From Nicotiana tabacum (taxonomy: Eukaryota > Streptophyta > Magnoliopsida > Solanales > Solanaceae), in NCBI RefSeq assembly GCF_000715075.1, contig NC_134094.1, positions 80,491,120 through 80,555,119 of the forward strand: DNA of 64,000 bases, written 5' to 3'. Both the position numbers and the translations under genes were made by a program. Shown one piece after another: positions 50,521 through 62,240 of this stretch. The notes below the pieces were generated by a model. It made no database searches. It worked only from the letters and a program-made list of their open reading frames with translations, and was not told the DNA's origin. The stretch's first letter is position 1. Every line of letters starts with the position of its first letter.

Positions 50521-53500
50521 TTATTCATCATCTTGAGCCTTGGACTTCTTCTTTTTCTTTTTACCTTCACTTGCAGCAGGGAGTTCCTCTCCATTTTCTT
50601 CCTTACTCTTCTTCTTTTTCTTCTTCTTTGCTGTTCCATCCTCACTCATACCGTTCCCATTACCTGCAGTCTGATCCTCTTCATGCTCTGGCTCCTGTTC
50701 TGATTTCCGCTTCTCCTTCTTCTTTTTCTTTTCGGATTTGGGCTCTTCAGAGGCATCACCATTTCTATCAACAAATGGTTTATCCTCATCCATTGGTTGT
50801 CCACCTTCTGTTATCTCAGCTTTCGATTTCTTTTTCTTGCTTTTCTTTGTCGAAGCTTCATTAGCTGCCTCATCAACATCCATGTCTGCATCAGAAAAAT
50901 TAGCAGCACCAAGGATCAATACATCTTATTGGAGAAATAAAAATGAAGATCCAGCAGATGATGCTAAGCAAAAGGAGCTAAAGTGATGTCCAGCCAAGAA
51001 ATATGTGCATGTTACTCCGTTGGAAGTCATTCATGCAGATAATAATTTGGGGGCCATTTATCAAACAAGCATCTCAGCAACACAACTCCAGCACAACTTG
51101 TATCAAACAGTGCAACAACATAAGAAAATTGTGCACCGTCTAGGTATTCTAGTGCATAACATATGGGCTCAAACACATCCTCTAGTCTGAATGACATGTC
51201 TATGTAATATACTCTTAGTTGTATATCCTATAATACGTACATGCACATACATACCATGTGGCGAAGCTAGGAATTTACTCAAGGGTATTCAAATTTGTAA
51301 GAAGTGAAAAACAATCCCGACAAAGGGTGTTCAATATGCGTTATATACCTCTAAAACATAACATTTTATCTATATATACAGTGCAATTTTTTGACGAAGG
51401 GTAGTTCACCACCCTTGTAACCATGTGGCTTCGCCACTGCATACCATACAGTTTGTACATGTATATGTACGTACACGTGAATGTACAAACACACATGCAT
51501 ACATTTCTCCTATAGCCTAAAAGAGGACGGGCGTCCTACCCCTCTACTCCTACAGAAGTGGTGTTTCATTTTCAGAACGTTCAGACTTCATATTTTACCT
51601 CAAACCTATCTCAAAAGTAAAAACACACACCTTTGTCTTCGGCCGTTTCAATAGCAGCTTTCATTACATCTAGGTTTTTACGAGGTGCAACCCCCTTGTC
51701 ATAAAAGTCTAGTCGCTCCTCAACTTGTTCGCGGAGTTTCTCTCCAAAAGCAGTAGTGCTTTTGTCTGCACATGAAAAAACCACAAGTTAAAGATAAATA
51801 ACAATTGCGTAGGAAATAAAAAGCAACTGATCGTAACTTGTACGCCCTTACTGAGACTTGCCTAAGAAACAGTCAAGACGGGAAGCAATAGAGCACTTGT
51901 TTGCAAGAAAACGAGCCATCCGACCCTTGTTACGAGCAGTTGCACGGCCAATGAAGGAAGAATGAAATATGAGACCATATTTTGGTGTATTCCCTTTGGT
52001 TTTCAAGGCTCTGAAGGGAAAAAGAAAAAAGAGGGAGAAAGTGAAAATTGGGATGTGATTTAAAAAGAAGTAAATCATGCAATGTGCCAAGTAACCAAGA
52101 AATATATAAAGCCACATACGTGCACCTAATAATTTTGTGAAATTGGGCCTAGGCAAAATCTCAGATATGCAAGAAGTTAAAGATGCGTGAAACATTTATA
52201 AGAAGTGTTCATTACCTGAAAAGTGCCTTCTCAGCACCAAGGATCTGAAGGGTAGAAGAGGGGCACTTTGCCAGATTTGTGAGACTACCAGCATGAGAAA
52301 TTAAACGGGCACCAACGATTTCACCAATCAGAGCAGCCAAATTTGGTGCTATGTCATGCATTTTAGTGACCAGATAATCATAAAGATTCTTCCTGTATTC
52401 AACAAGGTCCATTACTCTCTGTGCAAATAACTTGACGTTAATCAAGTCAACTGGGGACAAATCCTGGCCTGAAAATTAGAGGGACAGAAGTAAATAAAAT
52501 GTATCAACATCCTCTCTATGGCTTGCTAAAGGATAGCATACCCATGGATGCTTTGGCAGCTTCTACAATTTCTTTTGCTTTATCTTCATCTCCAACTATT
52601 TCTGTTAAGTCGGCAAGTTTGTCTTCGGACAACTGGGATTTGTCATCAACGAATTTTGCAACTTTAGCATATAGATAATTGTCATTGATAATCTTCACTA
52701 ACTCTGGGAAATGCCATGAGTACCATTCTCTGCATAATCATTTGACAGAAAACCATGACATTACACAAATGCAAAACGAATGGGAATTGGCAGGAAGATG
52801 GTCTTTAAGTAATATTATACACATGCACACACGCACATATCCTATACTGCAATTGGTTTGGATACTGAACAGAGGCATAGATGGTGGTTTAATCTATTTC
52901 AGTCACGAGATAAACTGGAAGGGGGAAGACAGCAAGTCAGTTACAGGCATATATCAAGTGTCTAAGAAAGTAGCACATGCACATGGACACTACGGAATCA
53001 TGCCCATAAAAAAGTTTAAATGCATTACCTAAATAATTATGGAAGATGACAGTATCAAGTAAAACAAGACTATACACAAAGGGGGAACTTACCTGACTCT
53101 CATTGCAAAGGTATTTATATCTTTGTCAAGAGTATCAAGAAGGACAATAGCCTGAGTAACCATATTGTCAACACGATTGACGTTGAACTTAACCTTTGCT
53201 CTGCTGTAACTGTGACTCAGGCCAAGTTGGGCTTTCTCCAGGTCACCAGACTACACAAGAAACAGAAAAGAATAAGTAACAAGTCATGTCTACGCAGCAT
53301 GTTTAAACTTGTAAGACACACAGTGCCCAACTGCAAAATATTGAAAACAGCCGAAGAAAGATTCAAGTTACAATACAAACCTTTAGGTTTTCAATGAACT
53401 TGTCAAAATGCAAGCGCACTCCACGTAAAAGTTCAAGAACAAACTCATTGCTTTGGCAGGGAAACTTAGTCACTTCATGAATATGTGACCCGAGCTTAGG

Positions 53501-54530
53501 CTCTGCCAATCCTAGGCTGAACTTCGGCTTCTTACCCTCCTTAACTTTTGGGAGAGTAAGCTCCAAAAAGTTCCTTAGCTCATCAGTCATTTGCCCTGAG
53601 AGACAAGTCACGCAAATTTTTAAAACCCAGTCAGGCCAATAAACTTAATCAACAAAGGTAAGGGAATAAAAATACTAGCACAGCAGGACAACACAATTTC
53701 TGCCCCTACATTTCCTGTATTCTACTGCTAATCCAAAGAATCTCAGCTAGTAGCAAACATTTATGTTCATCTATCAAGTCATCATTTTCTAGTTTTTTCG
53801 CTGCTAGGCATTGAAAAACTATCTAATACAAACGAAACAACCGATAAGAATCTGTAACTTAATGAAAGCAACATAATTATCTATTTCCTGACCACAACTA
53901 AAGTATTGGTGGAAAATAAAAATGATAACTTTTACTTTCTTCAAGATGCAACCTAATCACAATAATTCCCCTTTTTCACACAGCATCTTATGCTAGCGCG
54001 CATCAGAAGATCCAATAAAGGAGGAAGGATGAGAGTTGTGTTGACAGTTGGCATAAAACTACTCAATTTATGATAAAATGCTTAGGAATACACTCTTCTA
54101 GGCATGATATTACAATGAAACGAGATATTACCACAACTAGTTTTAGAGTTATTGCTTTAACTTCTACTCATTTAAGCCAATTTTTATCTGTGCTGAAAAA
54201 CAAACACTAGATGACTATTTTAAGCAAAGTAGTACAGCTAACTACACATGCAAGACACCCAAAGAGGGATTACATTAAATTTTTACAGCCAAAAAATAAA
54301 TTGAATCGCATTTACAGGTCTTGACCTTCAGAGACAGCATTGCATTGGTTAAGGGCATCAAGAGCAGATTCAAATGGACTAAAAGCAGCAAGTTTTAAGA
54401 TTTTCCCAAAGCGGTTGAGATCGGTAACTGAGTTTCGAACTGCCTCAGTGTTCTGGCCGATTTCGTCAAGCCCATGTGCCAAGAACAGAGCGTACCCGGA
54501 CGCGGACTCGTACAAGAGGTACAACGCCAT
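50521..54530 (-). CDS. NOP56: Nucleolar protein 56 (box C/D snoRNP core), 8 exons, 555 aa
   Basis: NOP56 pairs with NOP58 in box C/D snoRNPs, which place 2'-O-methyl groups on rRNA with fibrillarin in the nucleolus. Exons, from the start: 54530-54326, 53595-53381, 53250-53093, 52729-52542, 52468-52216, 52010-51862, 51765-51631, 50885-50521. Phases close throughout. The NOP5NT N-terminal domain is residues 1-70 ([24 protein letters not shown]). The coiled-coil/NOSIC part is in the 160-220 region. The Nop domain ([35 protein letters not shown]) is about 255-410. A Lys/Glu-rich tail of KKKKK blocks fills exon 8 (435-555), normal for the family. The motif order follows NOP56 rather than NOP58. 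Intron 6 uses a GC donor (TTAG/GCAAGT). The ATG at 54530 is used; the TTG upstream is not. It looks intact. Confidence 0.95.
51258..51439. mobile_element. hAT-type MITE in NOP56 intron 7
   Basis: The ends GTGGCGAAGC and GCTTCGCCACTG are inverted, bracketed by a perfect 8-bp repeat CATACCAT (51250-51257 and 51440-51447). It shares the GTGGCG-AGC ends and an internal AAGGGTG/CACCCTT layout with the element at 7211-7399, so it belongs to the same broad family. Confidence 0.8.
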
Positions 54531-54605
54531 GTACAACCCACTCAGCCTTCACTTCTCTCTCTCTCTCGTCTATCTCCGAATGGGGAATGGAGAAAGGGAT
54601 TGGCC

Positions 54606-54613
54606 TAGGGTTT
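54606..54613 (-). promoter_or_regulatory. Telo-box of NOP56
   Basis: AAACCCTA on the gene strand, 76 bases before the start codon. Telo-boxes together with site II elements are typical of plant ribosomal-protein and ribosome-biogenesis promoters. Confidence 0.65.
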
Positions 54614-54697
54614 AAGAGGTTTATAGACTGTAATGAAAAACTAGAGAAGGAAAAAAGAAAGAAAAAGAAATAATGGTGAGGGCTGCATCAATTGTCG

Positions 54698-54703
54698 GCC
54701 CAT
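54698..54703 (-). promoter_or_regulatory. Site II element of NOP56
   Basis: TGGGCC on the gene strand, 168 bases before the start codon. This is the TCP-binding type of element that works with telo-boxes. Confidence 0.6.
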
Positions 54704-54733
54704 TTCGAGTTTGCTTGACTTCGGTCATCTTTT

Positions 54734-54739
54734 AGCCCA
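54734..54739 (-). promoter_or_regulatory. Second site II element of NOP56
   Basis: TGGGCT on the gene strand, 36 bases beyond the first site II. Confidence 0.55.
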
Positions 54740-54762
54740 CGTCTCAACAACATTTTAACTTA

Positions 54763-55287
54763 GATGGCATTTGACCATAGATTTTCAGATTTATTCTGAA
54801 AAAATCTGATTTGGGTGAAATTTGGTTTAAAGATGAAAATGTGTTTAAACATCTGTTTTGGGTGAAGTTTAATTTAAAAAAATATAAAACATGACTTATA
54901 CCCACAAGTTCTAAAAACTATCACAAATACTCAACAGTACTATTATCAATAACATTCATTATATTATCACAAACCATAGTCCTGAACATAAATAAATTTG
55001 ATACAAAATTATCATTTTTATAATGAACTACATGATACACTATCAGATGACCAAGAAGACGAAACAACATCGTTACAAAATAATAAATAGTGGGCTCTTT
55101 TATAAAATACAAAAGATTGGGACAATTTTTAAAATATATAATAGTGATATTTTGGCCTAAAACCAGCTATTGAGCTGGTTTTGGGATTTGAGATTTGGCC
55201 AAAATATAAGCAAAATCTATGGCCAAATATGTGTTTGTCAAATAAAACCCAAGTTTATTTTGGCAAAATCTATGGACAAACGGTCCT
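54763..55287. mobile_element. MITE with GG-YR-TTTG-CCATAGATTTT ends
   Basis: GGCATTTGACCATAGATTTT at the left is inverted at the right as AAAATCTATGGACAAACGG, with a further AAAATCTATGGCCAAATAT copy just inside. There is no coding capacity. The target duplication is not resolved. It sits directly behind the NOP56 promoter. Confidence 0.6.
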
Positions 55288-55591
55288 TAAAGATTTGAAA
55301 GAAAAAGAATTAAGAGTAATTAACATCGGGTGATAACATAAAATATTTAGCCTTAAATTATATTTGACAAAGGTAGCTCAAAAAAATTGGCATTGTATAA
55401 TTAAAACCCCAAAAACTTATTTTACTATATATTTTCTCTCTCGTAACCTTCATCTATCTCTCTTTATCGTCTTACTCTCTCTCTCCGCCCATATTTTTTT
55501 TTCTATCTCTTTTCGCTCATGGTTTGGAAGATTATTGCAAAATATGCACAAAAAACAGTAAGATGAACGAACAAAAAAACGTCACAATTTC
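55288..55591. other. Short intergenic spacer
   Basis: AT- and CT-rich, no gene or repeat supported. Confidence 0.5.
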
Positions 55592-56219
55592 TGTGTACCG
55601 GTAAAAACCAGGCTCATGATACAATCCGGCCTCCAACAGGGTAAAACAAGCTCGAGATATGATTGCAAAAAATCAGAATCGAAGCAAGGATATCCTCGAG
55701 TCAGAGTACGACCATCGACCCTCGATAATATCGGGGCCATGATTCGAGATCGACTTAAAACCTGAAGGATTTCAGAGAGCGTCGCCGGAAAATCAAGCAT
55801 GACCAACATGAGGCCGTAATATCTGTGGTCGGCCGGATATCACGGCGTGGATCTCGGCACGTATCGATAAAAAATCGGCAATCAGTTAAACAGAAGATTT
55901 TACCTTTTATAGAGTTATACTTAGAGTAGAATTCCCGTCTTATGATTCATTAAGCATGTTGTAACACGCATTCCAAGGCAATATACTATTATTTTATCGT
56001 TATTCTAAGCTTTTCTTTCATTCATCAATATTGATCATTGTGAACCTGGATCAAGGGCAAATAGTTCACTAAGGCTGAAGACATCTTCCCCGCTTGGTTT
56101 GAATTTACTGTATTTCTATTCGTTCGTTTTAATCCAATTTATCGTTTTGTATCAAATTAATCTGTGTATCCTTAAAACCGTTTACAAATTTAATTGTTAT
56201 CCGATTTTGAGGGTAAACA
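55592..56219 (+). repeat. Putative 5' LTR of the Tat-type gypsy element
   Basis: Bounded by TGTGTACCGG at the left and GGGTAAACA at the right, just before a primer-site-like TTTGGCACCCACAGTGGGG. The 3' LTR lies outside the window, so the left limit rests only on the TG start and is provisional. Confidence 0.5.
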
Positions 56220-56238
56220 GTTTGGCACCCACAGTGGG
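56220..56238 (+). other. Primer-binding site of the Tat element
   Basis: GTTTGGCACCCACAGTGGG follows the LTR. It is a one- or two-base variant of the TTGGCGCCCACCGTGGGG block seen in many Tat/Athila relatives. Confidence 0.6.
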
Positions 56239-56349
56239 GATAAGGATAATAGTGGCAATTTGATATAAATTTCCATAACACACCCTACTTCACACTTGTT
56301 CTTTGAAGTGTCTTTGATTTCAGGTCCGCGTTTAAAATTCGAACTCCCA

Positions 56350-58010
56350 ATCTGCCCCTCTAAACACGGATACTGAGCCTGTCCACCATGGCGAGAACAA
56401 CAATATAGCACCCGGTAACGAGGTGCCCCTCGCCGATCCCAATGGAATTCCGGTCGCGGACCCTTTTGACGCCAGCTCACATGTGGCCATCAACACAAAT
56501 TTGTCCACTGATCCTGAGAACAACATCCGCAGGGGAGTCTGGTCGGTAGCCCAAAATACTCGTGACGGTGAAGGAGATGGGATCAACTTACGGGTGATCT
56601 TCGAAATACTGTAGGCCCAGCAGGCAGCGATAGCCCAACTGCAGAACTGAAGTCGCACTCCCAGTAGAGTTAAGCCCGAATCATCCCGGAAAAACACTCA
56701 CAGAAATGAACCAGCCGCTGATAGGCCAAATGAAGCTGAACCCGGGACCAACCCCGAGATAATAAAGATGATCGAGGAATTGAAAAGGCGGGTAGAAATG
56801 GGAGAACCAAAAATCGAAGCGAACGACAAGAAGGTGGAGACTTACAACTTCAGGGTCGACCAAATCCCTGGCGCGCCACCGACAATTGAAAGGCCTAGAC
56901 TCAAAAACGTTTGTTCAGAAACCCTTCCTTCCAAGTGCAGCTCCGAATCCGATCCCTAAAAAGTTTTGCATGCCTGAAATTTCTAAGTACAACGGGACAA
57001 CTGACCCAAATGAACATGTGACCTCATACACGTGTGCCATCAAGGGGATCGACCTGGAAGATGATGAGATTGAATCTGTCTTGCTGAAAAAATTCGGGGA
57101 GATCTTGTCAAAAGGAGTTAGATATAGTATTACAACTTATCCTCCCCCCCCCAATTCTATTGACTCATTTGCCATACTTGCGGATGCTTTTGTAAAAGCA
57201 CACGCCAGAGCCATCAAGGACGAGACCAGGAAATCGAACCTTTTCAAGGTAAAATAAAGAGATAACGAGATGCTCAGGGAGTTCGTGTCAAGATTTCAAA
57301 TGGAACGGATGGACCTGCCACCGGTGGCAGACGATTGGGCCGTTCAGGCCTTCACCCAAGGACTCAATACTCAAAGCTCGTTGGCTTCACAGCAGTTGAA
57401 GCAAAATATGGTAGAATATTTGGTCGTAACTTGGGGCGATGTGCATAACCGATATCAATAAAAGATTAGAGTCGAAGATGATCAACTTGGGGCCCCTTTA
57501 GGATATGTTATCCTATACGAGCTAGTGACATACCCAAAAGAGACATTGATCGTGAACCAAGGTCAAGTAGGGATCGATATCAGCCGTACAACGGTGATCG
57601 TAGGGGTAACGGACTGGACGAAACCTTGTGAGAAATGAAAGGAGGATCGATCAGAGTCAAAATAATCGGGGACTCATGAGCAAAAACGGCTTTGACAAGC
57701 CCGTCGGGCCTAAGGAAGCACCGAGGTTATCAGAGTACAACTTCAACGTCGATGTTGCTGGTATCGTATCCGCCATCGGACGTATCAGAGACACCAAGTT
57801 GCCTCGACCTCTACTGTCCGATCCAGCCCAAAGGGATCCCAACTTAATATGCAAGTATCATGGAACACACGACCATAGAACAGAGGATTGTCGACAATTA
57901 AGGGAGGAGGTAGCCCGGTTATTCAACAACGGATATCTTCGGGAGTTCCTGAGAGATCGAGCCAAAAATCATTTCAGGAATAGAGATTCTAATAAACAGA
58001 CCAAGTAGGA
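56350..58010 (+). pseudogene. Tat-type gag, broken
   Basis: Pieces in different frames, in order: DPNGIPVADPFDASSHVAIN (56423 frame), IEANDKKVETYNFRVDQIPG (56768 frame), the gag core ISKYNGTTDPNEHVTSYTCA and ESVLLKKFGE (56886-57257), FVSRFQMERMDLPPVADDWA (57270-57461), and the Cys/His motif CKYHGTHDHRTEDC (57628-58008). Stops at about 56610 and 56650 and several frame changes separate them. Confidence 0.8.
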
Positions 58011-58029
58011 GGAACCTCAGCACGTCATT

Positions 58030-61000
58030 AACATGATCATTAGTGGTGTCGATGTTCCCCACGGGCCTATGTTAAAGCGCACCAAAATATCCATCCCGAG
58101 AGAAAAATGGACTCAAGATTACGTACCAATAGAGACACTGTCTTTCAACGATGAGGAAGCTGAAGACATTGTGCAGCCCCACAACGATGCACTGGTAATA
58201 TCTGTACTCATAAATAAATCTCGAGTTAAGCGTGTGTTGATTGATCCAGGTAGTTCGGCCAATATCATTAGATCGAGGGTCGTGGAATAATTGGGTTTGC
58301 AAGACCAATTCGTGCCTGCAGTTAGGGTTCTAAACTGATTCAACATGGCATGCGAGACCACTAAAGGGGAGATAACATTACCGGTGAACGTCGACGGGAC
58401 CATTCAGGAAATGAAGCTCTGCGTGATCAAAGGAGACATGAGGTAGAATGTTTTGTTCTGGAGACCATGGATTCACAACATGAGGGCAATACCCTCGACA
58501 CTGCACCATGTGCTGAAATTCCCAATGCCTGGAGGAATTAAAACAGTTTACAGAGAGCAACCGGCCGCAAAAGATATATTCGCAGTCAATGAGGTGGTCC
58601 TGGTATCCGTTTTTTAGACATTGAAGGGTCTGAACCCGATGGCAAAAGACGAAACCAAGCATCAATTACCGATACCAGCCTTGACAGAATCGGAGAAGCA
58701 GGGGATGGATGAAGATGACGATTACGGAGTTCCCAAGTCTTTCATAGTCCCCGACGATTCCGACGCCAATAAATCAATAGTCGGTCGAAGAACTGGAACA
58801 AGTCATATTGATCGGATGCCTGCCTGATCGTAAGGTCCACCTGGGCACGGTATTAAGTCCCGAGCTCAGAAAAAAACTCATTCAATTCCTTATAGCTAAC
58901 ATGAATTGTTTCACTTGGTCCCATCTCGATATGACATGGATTCCGCCAGAGATAACAACTCACAAGCTAAGCCTGGATCCGAAGTTCCGTCCGGTCAAGC
59001 AGAAAAAGGAGACCTCAATCCGAAGTTAAGCATGCATTCATCAAGGATGATATATCTAAACTCCTTAAAATAGGGTCCATCCGGGAGGTTAAATACCCGA
59101 GTTGGTTAGCAAATGTAGTAGTAGTCCCTAAAAATGGAGATAAATTAAGAATGTGTGTAGACTATAAATACTTGAACAAGGCATTCCCTAAGGACTCCTT
59201 AGTCTTTCCCCCTGCCAAACATCGATCGCATGATCGATGCAACGGTCGGCCAAGAGATCCTCAGTTTTCTCGATGCCTACTCCAGGTACAACTAAATTCG
59301 GATGGACCTGGATGACCAAGAAAAAACATCCTTCATCATTAAATACAGTACCTACTGCTATAATTTAATACCATTCGGACTAAAAAATGTCGGTGCCACT
59401 TACCAACGCTTAGTAAATCGGATGTTTGAAGAACAAATAGGAAAATCGATGGAGGTTTACATTGACGATATGTTAGTTAAGTCCATGCGAGCAGAGGACC
59501 ATTTGAAATATTTGCAGGAAATCTTCAACATATTGAAGAAGTACAACATGAAGCTGAACCTGGAGAAATACGCATTCGGAGTCGGGTCCGAAACATTCCT
59601 TGGGTTTATGGTGCCCAACCGGGGAATCGAGATTAATACCAATAAGATCAAGGCCATCGAGGACATCACCATTGTGGATAGTGTCAAGGTCGTACAAAGG
59701 TTAACCGGGGGCATAGCCGCGTTAGGTCGATTCATCTCGAGGTCCTCCGATAAGAGCCATCAGTTCTTTTCACTGTTAAAGAAGAAGAATAACTTTTCGT
59801 GGACCCTAGAGTGCCAACAGGCCCTGGAAGAACTTAACATTCCTCCAGGGTCCGAAACATTTCTTGGGTTCATGGTGTTCAACCGGGGAATCGAGATTAA
59901 TATCGATAAGATCAAGGCCATCGAGGACATCACCGTTGTGGATAGTGTCAAGGTCGTACAAAGGTTAACCGGGGGCATAGCCGCATTGGGTCGATTCATC
60001 TCGAGGTCCTCCGATAAGAGCCATCGGTTCTTTTCACTATTAAAGAAGAAGAATAACTTTTCGTGGACCCTAGAGTGCCAACATGACCTGGAAGAACTTA
60101 AGCGGTACCTCTCGAGCCCGCCTTTGCTTCATACTCCGAAGGCAGGCGAACAATTGTTCCTGTACCTAGCGGTATCCGAAGTAGCGGTAAGTGGAGTTCT
60201 AGTCCAAGAAGACGAAGGTATGCAATTTCCTATCTATTATGTTAGCAGAACTCTAGGTGAGGCCGAAACTAGGTATCCTCACCTAGAAAAATTGGCGTTC
60301 GCCTTGCTAAGTGCCTCTAGGAAGCTAAAGTCGTATTTCCAATTCCATCCCATATGTGTTGTGTCCCTAAGAAACATAATGCATACGCCCGAGATCTTGG
60401 GACGATTGGCCAAATGGGTCGTGGAGATCAGCGGGTACGACATCGAATATCGACCCCAAATTGCCATCAAATCACAATTTTTAGCGACTTTGTGGCCGAC
60501 TTCACGCCGACCCCTAGTTCCTGAGGTCGAAAAGGAGTTGCTATTGAACTCGGGGACCTCTTCCGGAATCCAGACCCTCTTTACGGATGGTGCCTCGAAC
60601 AAAAAGGGGTTCGTACTTGGCATCGTGTTGAATCCACCAATGGGTAATGTAGTTAGACAATCTATTAGAATTGCAAAAATTGACTGGCAACGAGGCCGAA
60701 TATGAGGCAATGATTGCAGGTCTTGAACTAGCTAAAAGCCTAGGGGCTGAGGTGGTCGAAGCTAAATGCGATTCACTCCTCGTGGTGAATCAAGTCAATG
60801 GAATATTCGAAGTCAAAGAGGAACGAATGCGAAGATACCTGGACAAGCTACAAGTAACACTATATCGACTCAGGGAATGGACTTTATAACATGTACCTCG
60901 GGATCAAAACATCGAGGTCGATGCTCTTGCTAACTTGGGATCGTCGGTCGACGACGATGAATTCAACTCGGGAATGGTTGTACAGCTCATGAAATCGGTA

Positions 61001-62240
61001 GTGGAGGAAGGCCACACTCAGATAAACTCAACAAACTTAACCTGGGACTGGAGAAACAAGTACATAGATTACCTGAAGACCGAAAACTTCCCTCGGATCC
61101 TAAAGAATCAAGAGCTTTGCATACGAAAGCGGCCTGGTTCAGCTTGTCCGAAGACAACACCCTATTAAGAAGAGCATTCAATGGCCCACTTGCCATATGG
61201 TTGGGGTTGGGAGACACCGAGTACGTTTTGAGGGAAGTCTATGAGAGCACCTGCCGGAACCATTCGAGTGCCGAATCATTGGTTCGGAAGATAATCAGAG
61301 TCGGCTACTACTTGATCGATATGGAAAAAGAAATAAAGGAGTTCGTACGAAAATAAGACGAGTGTCAGAGGTATTCTTCAATGATCTACCAGCCTGGGGA
61401 GCCGCTGTCGGTCTTGTCGCCCTGGCCATTCATGAAATGGGGGATGGACATCGTTGGTCCCCTGCCTTGGAAGCCCGGTAAGGCTCAATTTATCTTATTT
61501 ATGACTGATTATTTTCTAAGTTGGTGGAAGCCCAGACATTTGAAAAAGTGAGGGAGAATGAGGTTATTGATTTCATATGGGACCACATAATATGCCAATT
61601 TGGAATGCCGGGCGAGATCGTGTGCGACAATGGGAAGTAGTTCATCGGCAGCAAAGTGAGCAAGTTTTTTTAGGGCCACAAGATCAAAAGGATCCTATCA
61701 ACGCACTATCACCCTGATGGAAACAGGTAAGAATAGTCCACGAACAAAACCATACTCCAAAACCTCAAAAAGAGGTTGACTGATGCCAAAGGAAAATGGA
61801 AGGAAATCTTGCCTGAAATCCTATGGGATCATCGTACGACCTCAAAATCCAGTACCGGGGCCACTCCGTTCTCGTTGGTCTACGGTGCCGAAGTTCTTAT
61901 ACTGGTCGAAGTAGGATAACCGAGTCTCCGAGTCCGATACATGACCGAAGAGTCAAACAATGAGGCCATGAGTACAAACCTGGAACTGTTAGATGAAAGG
62001 CTCGAGGCCGCCCTCATCCGATTGGCCGCTCAAAAGAAAAGAATCGAAAGATATTACAATCGGAGAGCCAACCTTCAACATTTCAATGTCGGGGACTTAG
62101 TGTTAAGAAAGGTGACACTGAACACCTGGTACCCAAACGAAGGGAATCTGGGACCGAATTGGGAAGGCCCATATTGAATTATTGAGATCACCGATAAAGG
62201 ATCGTACAAACTCGAAACGACAAACGGTGAGCGGTTACCG
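58030..62240 (+). pseudogene. Tat-type pol, broken (protease, RT, RNase H, archaeal RNase H, integrase)
   Basis: Protease: VLIDPGSSANIIRSRVVE, with a stop soon after 58287. RT: a frame change near 59210, then YIDDMLVKS at about 59457-59483. RNase H follows about 60110-60360 (LFLYLAVSEVAVSGVLVQED). The second RNase H starts TLFTDGASNKKG at about 60574 and shifts frame near 60690 to NEAEYEAMIAGLELAKSLGA, with a stop at about 60885 just before HVPRDQN. Integrase pieces (MKWGMDIVGPLPWKPGKAQF near 61436, ANLQHFNVGDLVLRKV near 62070) are in still other frames. It is non-functional. Confidence 0.8.
59584..60106 (+). repeat. 264-bp in-frame tandem duplication within pol
   Basis: GGGTCCGAAACATT(C/T)CTTGG starts at 59584 and again at 59848. 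The two copies run in parallel to GAAGAACTTAA with an 11-base filler at the junction, and 264 bases is 88 codons. A few substitutions (for example Pro versus Phe after GFMV) show that the duplication is not new. Confidence 0.9.

Noticed and set aside
50571..50986. Plus-strand frames over the NOP56 last exon
   Set aside because: They are the antisense of the Lys/Glu-rich tail (Ser/Phe/Leu-rich) and have no features of their own.
53590..54325. A C/D-box snoRNA in NOP56 intron 1 (ATGATGA near 53790, CTGA near 53743)
   Set aside because: Only about 45 bases separate the boxes and no terminal stem forms; too short for a box C/D snoRNA.
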